64,000 nucleotides of DNA from Nitrospiria bacterium. Its GTDB lineage: Bacteria; Nitrospirota; Nitrospiria; JACQBZ01. How positions within the stretch are numbered: position 1 is the stretch's first letter; each line of letters opens with the position of its first letter. A model generated the notes under the pieces. The model was not told the origin of the DNA. It ran no database searches and worked only from the letters and a program-made list of their open reading frames with translations. Shown here one piece after another: positions 1 to 7,613 of this stretch. The translations under genes and the position numbers were made by a program. The DNA lies in contig DATKAN010000026.1 in assembly GCA_035498035.1 (NCBI GenBank), positions 1 to 64,000 of the forward strand, written 5' to 3'.

Positions 1-24
1 ATTGATTCAGTCCGGGTTTTCGGC

Positions 25-53
25 TTGACACGCCCCACCGTTTGTAGTAGCGT
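25..53 (+). promoter_or_regulatory. Putative sigma-70 promoter for the membrane spermidine-synthase-like gene
   Basis: An exact TTGACA box lies at 25-30 and, after 17 nt, a poor TAGCGT at 48-53. It is the only promoter-like pair seen ahead of the gene at 179. The weak -10 and the overlapping palindrome suggest an activated or repressed promoter. Inferred from consensus only. Confidence 0.4.
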
Positions 54-75
54 GAATCGAATTTGTTGATTCACG
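51..75. promoter_or_regulatory. Operator-like inverted repeat
   Basis: CGTGAATC at 51-58 is matched by a perfect inverted copy, GATTCACG, at 68-75, with a 9-nt centre. It overlaps the presumed -10 region and transcription start. That is where a dimeric repressor would bind. No T tract follows on either strand, so a terminator is less likely. A second, smaller hairpin (ATCCGAA/TTCGGAT, 136-155) lies in the presumed leader. Confidence 0.4.
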
Positions 76-178
76 AGGCCCAGTGAAGGCATGACCCCTG
101 ATAGCGGTTTAATTCCCCGCAAGTATTTACTCCCAATCCGAATCCTTCTTCGGATCCCACTTTAATCGACGGTATGGA

Positions 179-3061
179 ATGACCCTTCTCATCTGCGCGA
201 TCTTCTTCATTTCAGGGTCGTCGGCACTCATCTTCGAGACCCTCTGGTTTCATCAGGCGGGGCTGGCGCTCGGCAACAGCGTTTGGGCTTCCAGCCTGGT
301 TCTCTCGGGTTTCATGGGCGGGCTCGCCTTGGGCAATGCGCTGGCCGCGCGATACGGGGATCGCCTCGGTAACCCGGTACGCGTCTATGCCATGGTCGAA
401 TTGGCCATCGCAATATCCGGAATCGGCCTGGTCGTTCTGTTCCCGGTCCTCGGAGCGGAGCTTGCGCCCTGGTTTCGGCCGCTGTTGGAACATCCATGGA
501 TCTTGAACCCCGTTCGGCTCTTCCTGGCATTCATCTTGCTGCTCATTCCCTCCACGGCGATGGGGGTGACGCTGCCCTTGTTGACGAAGGTTCTTACGGC
601 CTATGATCCCAATTTTGGCCGGGTGCTGGGGAGGCTCTATGGATGGAACACTCTCGGCGCGGTGATCGGGGTGGTGGTGGGCGAGACCTACTTCATCGGT
701 GTTTTCGGAGTGCACGGGACCGCGTTGATGGCGGGAATGTTGAACATGGCCGCCGCCGCCGTCGCGGTGGGGATCTCCCAAATGGCCTCCCCGCAGGCGT
801 CGTCCCCTTCGGGGGCGGGCCGACGACCCCTTTACCGGACCGCGGAATGGCGCTGGCTTGCCTCGGCGTTTGTATCGGGATTCTGCCTTCTCGCTTTGGA
901 GGTTGTCTGGTTTCGTTTCCTCTTGCTCTTTGTCATGGGCCATGCGATGGCCTTTGCGCTGATGCTGGCCGTAGTTTTGGCGGGCATTGCGCTGGGCGGT
1001 CTGGCTGCGTCCCTATGGATGCGCATCTTACCGGAGGCCCATCGCTTCGGTTCGCCGCTGGCCTTTTCGGCCGGGCTTTTGTGCGTGGGCTCCTACGCCG
1101 CGTTTCCGCTGGCCCTCCAGCCCTTTGCGGCCTCCCCCTACGTGATCACCGGTCCGGTCGAGATTCTACGGGTCGGAGCGCCCCTCATGTTTCCCGTTTC
1201 ATTTCTTTCCGGTATTTTCTTCACGCTGGTCGGGGCCGCCCTGCGTCACAGCCTGGCCTCCGAAACCGCAACCACCGGCATCCTCACCCTGGCCAATACC
1301 GTGGGGGCCGCGTTGGGTGCGCTGGTCGCCGGGTTCTTTTTTCTCCCGGTCTTGGGAATGGAGAAGTCGCTTTTCTTCATCGCCCTGCTCTATGGGGGAA
1401 TCGGGGCCCTGCTGTGGCCCGGGAGTCCGATCCCGCGGCGGATCGCGTTCGCGGGCGCGGCCGTGTTTCTGGTGGGCGCGGCGCTCTTTCCCTTCGGGTT
1501 GATGGAAAATCGTCTTCTTCAGGTTCCCGTGAAGCGGTATCTTCATGGAGACGCCGCCGGCAAGGTCGCGGGCCTTCGCGAGGGTCTCACCGAAACCATC
1601 ATTTACTTCGAAAAGGAGATGCTGGGAAGACCGCTGTCCTACACGATGCTGACCAACTCATATTCGATGTCCGGGACGGGAATTTCCTCTCGACGCTACA
1701 TGAAGTTGTTTGTCTACTGGCCGATGGCGGTCCACCCGAACCTCAAACGGGCCCTCCTGATCTGCTACGGGGTCGGGAACACGGCCAAGGCGTTGACGGA
1801 CTCGAAAAGCCTGGAGTCCATCGATGTCGTCGACATTTCCAGGGATGTTCTGGAGATGAACGACATCGTCTATCCGAAGCCCGCCGACCGTCCTTTGCAG
1901 GACCCCCGGGTTCGTGTCCACATCGAAGACGGGCGCTACTTTCTGCAAACGACGGACCGGGACTTCGATCTGATCACGGCGGAACCGCCCCCGCCCGGGA
2001 TTGCCGGTGTTGAAAACCTTTACACGCGCGAGTACTTTCAGCTGCTTCACGACCGGCTGTCCGAAGGCGGAATCGTCACGTATTGGCTGCCGCTGCATTC
2101 GCTCACGGATGTGAGCACCAAGGCCATCCTTCGGGCCTTTTGCGACGCCTTCGAGGACTGTTCGCTTTGGAACGCGATGGGGACCAGTTTGATGATGGCG
2201 GGAACCCGCCATGCCCAGGGGCCGGTCTCCGAGGAGCAGTTTACCCGGCAGTGGGACGACCCGGTTGTGGCGCCCGAGATGAGGGCGGTGGGGTTCGAGC
2301 GGCCCGAACAGCTCGGTGCGCTCTATATCGGAGATGCCGAGTTTGTGAAACGCCTCGTCGGGGACTCGCCGCCCCTCGTCGACAATTATCCAAAGCTGAT
2401 CGAGGCTCCCTTAGGGTCCCAAGAGGAGGTCGGGCGGCTCTTTCGGGGCTTCACCGATATGGACGCCGCGAGGGAACGCTTTCGAAACAGCCCCCTCATC
2501 AAACGCCTCTGGCCGGAACAACTGCTGACCGCCTCCCTGCCTTACTTCGGCGTTCAGGATATTATCAACGCCCACTGGTACGGTACGATGCAAAGGGAGC
2601 ATCCCGGGTACGAAGACGCCCATGCCCTCCTGACCCGGTCTTCCCTGAGCACCGCGGTCCTCTGGCGTTTGGGGAGTGATCCGGACATTCAACGCATCGT
2701 GGCCGAGGCCGGGCCGGCGGAACGGGCCGACCCCCTTCTGCAGTACCATCTCGGGATACGCTTCATATCGGAGCGGAATTATTCCGCGGCCGTCGAGCCT
2801 CTCGCACGGGCCGGGCAACTCCCGCAGGTTCGCCAAGAGGCTTTTCGCCTCGCCGTCTATGCCCTCGCGATGTCGGGGCGGATCGACCAGGCTCAGAAAA
2901 TGGCGCAGGAGCGATTTTCCCAGCTCCTGATGACGGCGAAAGGCCCGGCCGTGAAATCCCCGGGCGAAATTCCTCTCCCTCCGTTCTGGCAGTGGATGAA
3001 GGAAACTTTCGGAATCGATCCCCGCGTGACCGCCCCCGTTCCACAGGGGGCCCCGAAATGA
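179..3061 (+). CDS. Polytopic membrane protein fused to a spermidine-synthase-like domain
   Basis: This 960-residue protein has about a dozen hydrophobic helices in roughly residues 1-440. A Rossmann-type methyltransferase/spermidine-synthase-like domain follows at about 480-720, with the nucleotide-binding loop CYGVGNTAK near residue 529, VVDISRDVLEM, and EDGRYFL near 584. A helical tail of about 200 residues completes it. Fusions of a transporter-like membrane half with a SpeE-like half are widespread and mostly of unknown substrate. The position that carries the catalytic Asp in true aminopropyltransferases (D-x-x-D-P) reads TAEPPPP near residue 600, so classical spermidine synthesis is doubtful. 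No clear ribosome-binding site precedes the ATG. The gene stands alone and is followed convergently by the RTX cassette. Confidence 0.85.
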   Translation: MTLLICAIFFISGSSALIFETLWFHQAGLALGNSVWASSLVLSGFMGGLALGNALAARYGDRLGNPVRVYAMVELAIAISGIGLVVLFPVLGAELAPWFRPLLEHPWILNPVRLFLAFILLLIPSTAMGVTLPLLTKVLTAYDPNFGRVLGRLYGWNTLGAVIGVVVGETYFIGVFGVHGTALMAGMLNMAAAAVAVGISQMASPQASSPSGAGRRPLYRTAEWRWLASAFVSGFCLLALEVVWFRFLLLFVMGHAMAFALMLAVVLAGIALGGLAASLWMRILPEAHRFGSPLAFSAGLLCVGSYAAFPLALQPFAASPYVITGPVEILRVGAPLMFPVSFLSGIFFTLVGAALRHSLASETATTGILTLANTVGAALGALVAGFFFLPVLGMEKSLFFIALLYGGIGALLWPGSPIPRRIAFAGAAVFLVGAALFPFGLMENRLLQVPVKRYLHGDAAGKVAGLREGLTETIIYFEKEMLGRPLSYTMLTNSYSMSGTGISSRRYMKLFVYWPMAVHPNLKRALLICYGVGNTAKALTDSKSLESIDVVDISRDVLEMNDIVYPKPADRPLQDPRVRVHIEDGRYFLQTTDRDFDLITAEPPPPGIAGVENLYTREYFQLLHDRLSEGGIVTYWLPLHSLTDVSTKAILRAFCDAFEDCSLWNAMGTSLMMAGTRHAQGPVSEEQFTRQWDDPVVAPEMRAVGFERPEQLGALYIGDAEFVKRLVGDSPPLVDNYPKLIEAPLGSQEEVGRLFRGFTDMDAARERFRNSPLIKRLWPEQLLTASLPYFGVQDIINAHWYGTMQREHPGYEDAHALLTRSSLSTAVLWRLGSDPDIQRIVAEAGPAERADPLLQYHLGIRFISERNYSAAVEPLARAGQLPQVRQEAFRLAVYALAMSGRIDQAQKMAQERFSQLLMTAKGPAVKSPGEIPLPPFWQWMKETFGIDPRVTAPVPQGAPK

Positions 3062-3140
3062 ATTCCCCGGCTTGACCAGGCCCGATAAAGCACCCGGATT
3101 CCACCGCGAGATCGGATATGGGTCGGGGATATGTCGACGC

Positions 3141-3173
3141 AAAAAAAACCGCCCCGCCGGAACGGCGGGGCGG
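3141..3173 (-). terminator. Rho-independent terminator of RTX cassette 1
   Basis: An 11-bp GC stem (CCGCCCCGCCG at 3149-3159 and its complement at 3163-3173, 3-nt loop) is followed on the minus strand by eight U residues. It ends the RTX gene at 3184. The stem is identical to that of the terminator at 5820-5844, so the terminator was copied with the cassette. Confidence 0.9.
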
Positions 3174-3183
3174 CTTCATTCAT

Positions 3184-3873
3184 TTATGGAACATATACGG
3201 CCGCAACGGGAGGTGTGTGGTCATACGTGATCGTCTCGCAGCCATAAATGGCATCACTGGTCACGTGCGTACCCCCATCGCAGGCGTCGATTCCGCCGCC
3301 GCCGAAGAGCTTGTCATCGGCGTCCTGACCGTACAGCGTGTCATTGCCGACACCTCCGAAGAGCGAATCCTTGCCCGCTCCGCCGATCAGAAGATTATCC
3401 CCAGCGCCGGCGAACAGCGAATCGTTGGCGTCGAAACCGATGAGGATGTCGTTTCCGTTCCCGCCATTGAGTGTGTTCTTTCCGGAACCGCCGATCAGAA
3501 TGTCATCGCCGTCTCCGCCGTACAGGTTGTCGGTAACTCCGCCCCCGCACACGATATCATTTCCGCCATTTGCTTGGACTGTGTTGTTTCCAGCCATGCC
3601 GAAGATAACGTCGTCGCCGTCGGTGCCACGAAGCGTCTCGCTTTTATTGCTCCCGACAAGGGTCGCCGGATAGACACCCGGGTGGTTACCCCCGATGACC
3701 CGGGCAAATGGATGTTGCGGATTGGTCGCATTGCATACCACGGCAGTCACGGAACCCCAATAGCCGTCCGTCCAGTCCGCTAAAGCTGGGCTCGCAATCG
3801 ACGCAGTAAACATGGCCGCGGCAATTAAAAATATCGCTAGAATCGGTAAATGAATCTTTGTTTTGTTCTTCAT
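3184..3873 (-). CDS. Sec-exported RTX (hemolysin-type) calcium-binding repeat protein, cassette copy 1
   Basis: The product has 229 residues. A clear Sec signal peptide (basic MKNKTK, long hydrophobic core, cleavage after SPALA near residue 32) is followed by about 45 residues of non-repetitive sequence. Some eight or nine RTX-type nonapeptides (GGxGxDxLx) run from about residue 75 to 195; known RTX repeats bind calcium in a parallel beta-roll. The tail has a Cys pair in CDGGTHVTSDAIYGCE. Classical RTX proteins leave by type I secretion and lack a signal peptide; this one has a signal peptide and no type I exporter nearby. An AGGAGG site precedes the ATG. Second gene of a two-gene unit, 132 nt after the STN/HEAT gene; paralogous to the gene at 5880. 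Function unknown: a surface or matrix calcium-binding protein is an inference. Confidence 0.85.
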   Translation of the reverse strand: MKNKTKIHLPILAIFLIAAAMFTASIASPALADWTDGYWGSVTAVVCNATNPQHPFARVIGGNHPGVYPATLVGSNKSETLRGTDGDDVIFGMAGNNTVQANGGNDIVCGGGVTDNLYGGDGDDILIGGSGKNTLNGGNGNDILIGFDANDSLFAGAGDNLLIGGAGKDSLFGGVGNDTLYGQDADDKLFGGGGIDACDGGTHVTSDAIYGCETITYDHTPPVAAVYVP

Positions 3874-4005
3874 GACCCTTTCCTCCTTGCTTGAGGTTTC
3901 TGTATGCCCGACGTTCGAGCGTGAACCTGTCTGGCCTTGCTAAAGCCCGAACATTAAATTTATAGGCAAACACCCCCTTTCGGCTCGGTCGATTGGCCCT
4001 AAACG

Positions 4006-4890
4006 CTAATCTTCCTTTAATGTCTTCAGCAGCGTCCTTGCCATCTCGCTGACACCCGGATCGGGATCATTTACGGCCTGGTTCAGCGGACCCAGCGCGG
4101 CCTGCCCGTTCCGCTCGGCCAACAGCATCAAGGCATCCATCCGATGTTCGGGGCTCGCGTCCCTCAAAGCCACCTCGGATAATGGCTCAAGCGGGACAGG
4201 CCCGTCTCCATCCTTCAAGACTTCCAAAGCCGCCTCTCGAACCTGTGAATCCTCGTCCGAAAGGCCGGCAATCACCGCTTGAAGGGTCTCCATCCTTTTT
4301 TCTTCAGCCTCCTCCTTTAAAGTGGTTATGGCGGTCATTCGAGCTTGAGGATCAATTGTCGCCGCCGACTCGCGCGCCCGATCCTTTCCAGCGTCGGACG
4401 TTCCAAGGGATCCCTCTCGGCCACGAGAAACAATCATGAAATCGGCGTCCCGCTGGGCCGTGCCCGGTCCCGAATTCTTTGATACCACCCTGATCTCAAC
4501 AACCTTTGGAACGGGCGTACGACCATTTGAAAAAGAAGTTCGAGCGTAGGTTAGGGCATAGCTCTTGCCCTGCAGTATCCGCCGGATTCCTTCCTCCAGC
4601 GGGAGATTGTTGAATTCGGCCGAGACGGTTTCATTTGCAACAGAACGATCCAGAGAGGTCTCGACATTCGTAAGCTGGGCTAGCTTTTCCAGGACGTTTA
4701 TTAAGGATACCGCCACAATCTTTGCGCTCAGATGATTGTCTTTGAGGGTCAGAACAAACGGTGGATCGGAAACGGAGGCGGCGTTTATGTTTTTTTCCCA
4801 CAGAACGAGGAATGGCAGAATGAATGCGCCCGTTAACGCCAAAACCCTGAACTGTGTTCGATGGTCTTTCATGCGGGAGGATCGTTCCAA
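4006..4890 (-). CDS. Secreted STN-like/HEAT-repeat protein, cassette copy 1
   Basis: This is a 294-residue hypothetical protein. Its N-terminal signal sequence has a hydrophobic core LALTGAFILPFLVL, with export likely before about residue 38. A region at about 45-120 (VLEKLAQLTN, NLPLEEGIRRILQGKSYALTY) resembles the STN fold of secretins and TonB receptors. A charged linker leads to two or three HEAT-type helical repeats at about 190-290. The start is placed at a TTG codon because AAGGAG lies 7 nt upstream; the in-frame ATG six codons later has no such site. The protein is clearly paralogous to the one at 6737. It heads the unit that ends with the RTX gene at 3184. STN and HEAT regions usually mediate protein contacts, but no partner is known. 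Confidence 0.75.
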   Translation of the reverse strand: MERSSRMKDHRTQFRVLALTGAFILPFLVLWEKNINAASVSDPPFVLTLKDNHLSAKIVAVSLINVLEKLAQLTNVETSLDRSVANETVSAEFNNLPLEEGIRRILQGKSYALTYARTSFSNGRTPVPKVVEIRVVSKNSGPGTAQRDADFMIVSRGREGSLGTSDAGKDRARESAATIDPQARMTAITTLKEEAEEKRMETLQAVIAGLSDEDSQVREAALEVLKDGDGPVPLEPLSEVALRDASPEHRMDALMLLAERNGQAALGPLNQAVNDPDPGVSEMARTLLKTLKED

Positions 4891-4906
4891 CTTCAGGCTC
4901 CTTCAT

Positions 4907-5017
4907 CCATAAATCTAGATCACCCTTCTATGTGAGTGAGCAATTTTGGTGCCATTATTTATCTCCAAAATACAAGTGCCACCTTGTGATAATGGCAACT
5001 ACGGTGTATCTAGATGG
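4907..5017. repeat. Imperfect palindromic element with terminal inverted repeats
   Basis: The ends are inverted: CCAT-AA-ATCTAGAT-CACC at 4907-4924 against GGTG-T-ATCTAGATGG at 5003-5017. Nested inside are TGCCATTAT (4950-4958) with ATAATGGCA (4989-4997), and ACAAG/CTTGT around a 6-nt loop. The whole 111 bp can fold as one long hairpin. It could be a small non-autonomous element or a folded leader of the STN/HEAT gene that starts 17 nt away. No other copy was noticed in this window. Confidence 0.45.
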
Positions 5018-5032
5018 ATAACCAAGTTATCC
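5016..5032. promoter_or_regulatory. Perfect 7+7 bp palindrome, operator-like
   Basis: GGATAAC and GTTATCC flank a 3-nt spacer about 125 bp upstream of the STN/HEAT start codon. The size and symmetry fit a dimeric regulator site. No matching copy was found ahead of cassette 2. Confidence 0.3.
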
Positions 5033-5290
5033 TAAGAGATACTGTTATCTATCAATCGCTAAGCAGGTGTCTTATTAATTTCATCTCTCTTGACGACAGC
5101 AGAACAGCCATGTTTTCTACAAAGATAATAGAATAAAGGATTGTTTGTTAAGCCTTTCTCAAGAGGTTATTGAAAGAATGTAAATTAAGATGGCTCACTT
5201 TCTGGCCTAATTTGAATCGTGACGCTGTCTTGAATTTCACTATACGCAGTCTATGTCCCTATCTTTCGTGATATCATAGAAAAATGTTGG

Positions 5291-5340
5291 CACGAAAAAC
5301 AAAGAAGCCTTCTCCCGAGCATTCGCTCAGAAGAAGGCTT
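5291..5340 (-). terminator. Intrinsic terminator inside the cassette 1 leader
   Basis: AAGCCTTCT (5305-5313) pairs with AGAAGGCTT (5332-5340), extended by an inner GAGC/GCTC stem around a 4-nt loop. On the minus strand the stem is followed by CTTTGTTTTT. It lies about 170 nt downstream of the transcription start inferred from the promoter at 5520-5550 and 400 nt short of the STN/HEAT start. Confidence 0.65.
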
Positions 5341-5513
5341 ATATTTTGTAACCCGAAAGCCTGACGGCCAAAGAGGGCGCAAGAGCTTCATCCTCATAGA
5401 GAAGCCCTAAGCACCATTATAATCCACAGGAGGCCCTTAGTTCCCTGTGGGAAGTGCCCAGCCTCTAATAAGAAGTAACTTTTAAAGCTTTGGGAAAATT
5501 TTTAAATAAAATA
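5291..5513 (-). ncRNA. Putative structured non-coding RNA or attenuating leader
   Basis: A promoter-like block at 5520-5550 and a terminator at 5291-5340 bracket about 220 nt without an open frame. Inside are a perfect CCACAGG/CCTGTGG stem (5424-5450), GCTTC/GAAGC (5385-5405), GAGGC/GCCTC and GCCTGACGGC pairings, and an internal TATAAT on the minus strand. The length suits a 6S-like RNA, but I could not match the sequence to 6S, SRP, tmRNA or a riboswitch class I know. It could equally be a transcription-attenuating leader of the downstream STN/HEAT gene. Transcription is inferred. Confidence 0.4.
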
Positions 5514-5519
5514 ATAAAG

Positions 5520-5550
5520 AATATAAGCATATATGCGGGCTAAATGTCAA
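5520..5550 (-). promoter_or_regulatory. Promoter block of cassette 1, shared with cassette 2
   Basis: On the minus strand an exact TTGACA (5545-5550) is followed after 19 nt by TATATT (5520-5525). The -35 box and its upstream flank (5542-5561) match 20 consecutive bases of the block ahead of the STN/HEAT gene of cassette 2 (7635-7654). A GGGTTTTTG tail beyond it is also shared. Conservation of a -35 region and upstream flank alone suggests a common activator or upstream element. Confidence 0.55.
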
Positions 5551-5810
5551 CTACACAAAAGTGGGTTTTTGAAGTAACCATGAAAGGGTTATCCTTCTGT
5601 GATGCCTTTATTCCTTTTCCGCCTTATAAAGTCCAAGCCTAGATTTCCTGGTTGATTGCATCGATTGAAGATAAGTGTTCGTATTCCCGAGGGGTCTACG
5701 GAGATGACGTCAACTCCGGTACGAGGATCCGGAGAAGGGGAGTTAAGGGCTTGACAAGACCTGACCTCGATCTCTGATCCGGAAGAACGGTCGGAGATGG
5801 ATGGGAAAAA

Positions 5811-5844
5811 AGAAAAAAACCGCCCCGCCGGTTCGGCGGGGCGG
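5811..5844 (-). terminator. Rho-independent terminator of RTX cassette 2
   Basis: CCGCCCCGCCG (5820-5830) pairs with its complement (5834-5844) across a 3-nt loop, followed on the minus strand by a U run interrupted by one C. The stem is identical to that of the cassette 1 terminator at 3149-3173. Confidence 0.9.
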
Positions 5845-5879
5845 TTTTCCTTGCTCAGGGGAACCTTCCGGTCCCCAAA

Positions 5880-6608
5880 TTAAGGAATGGCCAGCATCTT
5901 ATCGCAGTTCGCGTCGGCGTCATCGGTGCCGGTGCCGCCGTTGCAGGAATCCGCGAGTCCGTCATTTAGTCCCTCGATGTTGTCACCGGTGAGGGAGTCG
6001 TTACCGGTCCCTCCGTACAGGGCATCATTGCCGGGACCTCCGATGACGGTGTCATCGTCTCCGTCCCCATACAGGGCATCATTGCCGGCGTCTCCTTTCA
6101 GAGTATCGTTGCCCGCGCCCCCGATCAGGGTGTCGTTTCCGTCGCCGCCGGACAGGACGTCGTTTCCGTCGCCGCCGGACAGGGTGTCGTTGCCCCCTTC
6201 ACCGAACAGCGTGTCGTCTCCGGCTCCGCCGACCAACGTGTCGGAATCGTTCCCGCCGATCAGAAGATCGTTGCCATTCCCGCCGACCAGGGTGTCGTGG
6301 CCTCCGAATCCGCAGATGATGTCGTCTCCATCGCGACCGCTGATCGTATCCGGACCGGCACTGCCCTTGATCACATCCTGGTCCCCGGTTCCCGCCTTGA
6401 CTCCGCTGGCTGTCATAGTATAGGGTGCCGTGGCTGTTGATCCGTCCTCATAGGTAATGGTGACCTCCTCGTCCCCGCACGTCGCGTTTGCGACATTTAA
6501 GGTGCTGACCTGGGCAAAGGCCTGACCCCCGGTCAAAACCGTGACCACCGCCAGCGCTGATAGAACAATAGACATTGCCGTGAATTTAAATTTTGAGGTG
6601 TGTTTCAT
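5880..6608 (-). CDS. Sec-exported RTX (hemolysin-type) calcium-binding repeat protein, cassette copy 2
   Basis: The product has 242 residues. A Sec signal peptide (core ending TGGQAFAQ near residue 33) is followed by a short unique region. About twelve RTX nonapeptides (GGxGNDTLx, mostly close to consensus) run from about residue 75 to 205. The tail [15 protein letters not shown] matches the Cys-bracketed ending of the paralogue at 3184. Its repeats are longer and closer to consensus than in copy 1, so this copy may be under stronger selection. The AGGAGG site lies 7 nt before the ATG. It is cotranscribed with the STN/HEAT gene 128 nt upstream and ends at a strong terminator. Calcium binding is expected from the repeat family; the biological role is unknown. 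No type I secretion genes occur in the window. Confidence 0.87.
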   Translation of the reverse strand: MKHTSKFKFTAMSIVLSALAVVTVLTGGQAFAQVSTLNVANATCGDEEVTITYEDGSTATAPYTMTASGVKAGTGDQDVIKGSAGPDTISGRDGDDIICGFGGHDTLVGGNGNDLLIGGNDSDTLVGGAGDDTLFGEGGNDTLSGGDGNDVLSGGDGNDTLIGGAGNDTLKGDAGNDALYGDGDDDTVIGGPGNDALYGGTGNDSLTGDNIEGLNDGLADSCNGGTGTDDADANCDKMLAIP

Positions 6609-6736
6609 GACGATTCCTCCTCCCTCTTAAAATTATGTGATCCAGTTTGGACCCTTAATCCGGGGCATTTCCACCATTTCCGGAAACGAATGATTCGAAC
6701 TCGCAACCTCCTTTCATTGAAATTTATGAGTGTCCC

Positions 6737-7573
6737 TTAAGGATTTTTCACCTTCAGCTGCTCGAGACGGGTTAGGGCCAAAGCCCGTTGCTCTTCCATC
6801 AGACCTTGAGCCAGCCCCCGAACCTCGGGGTCCGGGTCCTTTAGCGCCTCCCGTACCGGATCCAGCGCGGCGTCGCCTCCTTTCTCCGCCAGTAGCTCCA
6901 AGGCGTCCATCCGGAGAACGGGGTTTTCGTCCGTCCTGGAAATTTCCGCAATGGGGTCGAAAGGAATCGGCCGGTCCGATCGTCCCAAACTTTCCAGCGC
7001 GGCTTCGCGGACCCTTGGATCCTGATCGCGAAGGCCGGAGTCCGTCGCGTCATCGGGGGGCAAGGATGCTTCCGCCGTCTGCGCGGCCACGGAATGGGGG
7101 CGATCTTCCCTCGGGCCTGAACCGGAAAAGGGCGCGGAGGAATCCGATCGTTCGTTTCCTAAAGGGGGGATCGCACCTTTCGGAACAACCCGGATTCCCA
7201 TGAGCTTCGGCAACGTCGTATCGCCTCTTTGAAAGGAAGTTTGGGTGTAAGTAAGTGCGTAGCTCTTTCCCTGCAGAATCTGCCGGATTCCTTCCTCTAA
7301 CGGAAGGTTCTCGAATTCGACCGTGACGGACTCATTTCCAATGGACCCGTCGAGACAGCTTTCGATTTGCGTGAGTTGGCTGAGGCGTTGCAATACTTCC
7401 TTCAAAGAGATCGCCTGAATATTTGCGCTCAGAAGATTGTGTTGGTAGCTCAAAACAAACAAGGGCCCGGCCGCGGATTCGGTTGTGGCGCTCTCTGCCC
7501 CTACCCCGAGGAAGGGGAAAATCAGGATCCCGGTCAACAGCACAATCCTAAGATTTGCTCGACTCCGGTTCAT
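6737..7573 (-). CDS. Secreted STN-like/HEAT-repeat protein, cassette copy 2
   Basis: This 278-residue protein is paralogous to the one at 4006. Both share the block NLPLEEGIR-x-ILQGKSYALTY and a conserved C-terminal MDAL-x-LLAE...DPDP HEAT segment. A signal peptide (core IVLLTGILIFPFLGV) is followed by an STN-like region at about 35-110 and HEAT-type repeats at about 180-270. The ATG at 7573 is chosen over a longer in-frame ATG at 7624, because the latter overlaps the -10 box and would precede the transcription start. The site before 7573 is weak (CTGGAA). The TTG start of copy 1 differs, so only the mature regions align well. It heads the second cassette; the protein probably works in the periplasm or at the cell surface, with unknown partners. 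Confidence 0.77.
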   Translation of the reverse strand: MNRSRANLRIVLLTGILIFPFLGVGAESATTESAAGPLFVLSYQHNLLSANIQAISLKEVLQRLSQLTQIESCLDGSIGNESVTVEFENLPLEEGIRQILQGKSYALTYTQTSFQRGDTTLPKLMGIRVVPKGAIPPLGNERSDSSAPFSGSGPREDRPHSVAAQTAEASLPPDDATDSGLRDQDPRVREAALESLGRSDRPIPFDPIAEISRTDENPVLRMDALELLAEKGGDAALDPVREALKDPDPEVRGLAQGLMEEQRALALTRLEQLKVKNP

Positions 7574-7613
7574 GGGGTTCCAGATAGGGTTGGTTTGGGA
7601 AGTAATGCATCGG

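Larger units (their letters stand above)
4891..5819. other. Gene-free, AT-rich interval between the two cassettes
   Basis: No credible protein gene is seen on either strand for about 930 bp, and the base composition is visibly more AT-rich than the flanks. It holds a palindromic element (4907-5017), an operator-like palindrome (5016-5032), a terminator hairpin (5291-5340), a structured stretch (about 5360-5470) and a promoter block shared with cassette 2 (5520-5570). I see nothing definite in 5033-5290 or 5571-5810. Confidence 0.7.

Noticed and set aside
643-2013. Long alternate plus-strand frame inside the spermidine-synthase-like gene
   Set aside because: It is a shadow of a well-supported membrane protein gene and its translation is Arg/Gly-rich without domains.
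3118-3783. Open plus-strand frame of 221 codons opposite RTX gene 1
   Set aside because: RTX repeats are GC-periodic, so the antisense strand stays open by composition. The minus-strand frame has the signal peptide, repeats, ribosome site and terminator.
5291-5513. Identification of the leader as 6S RNA or a c-di-GMP riboswitch
   Set aside because: Length and position fit an ncRNA, but I could not match the conserved loops of 6S, GEMM, SRP or tmRNA by eye. It is left unnamed.
3300-6400. Possible CRISPR-like tandem repeat array
   Set aside because: The periodicity is 27 bp (nine codons) inside reading frames and encodes RTX nonapeptides. There are no spacers.
5887-6423. Open plus-strand frame opposite RTX gene 2
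   Set aside because: Same antisense artefact. The translated product is low-complexity Ser/Pro-rich with no ribosome site.
6640-6720. tRNA-like GGTTGCGAGTTCGAATC stretch in the gap of cassette 2
   Set aside because: It resembles a T arm, but no acceptor or anticodon stem can be drawn around it.
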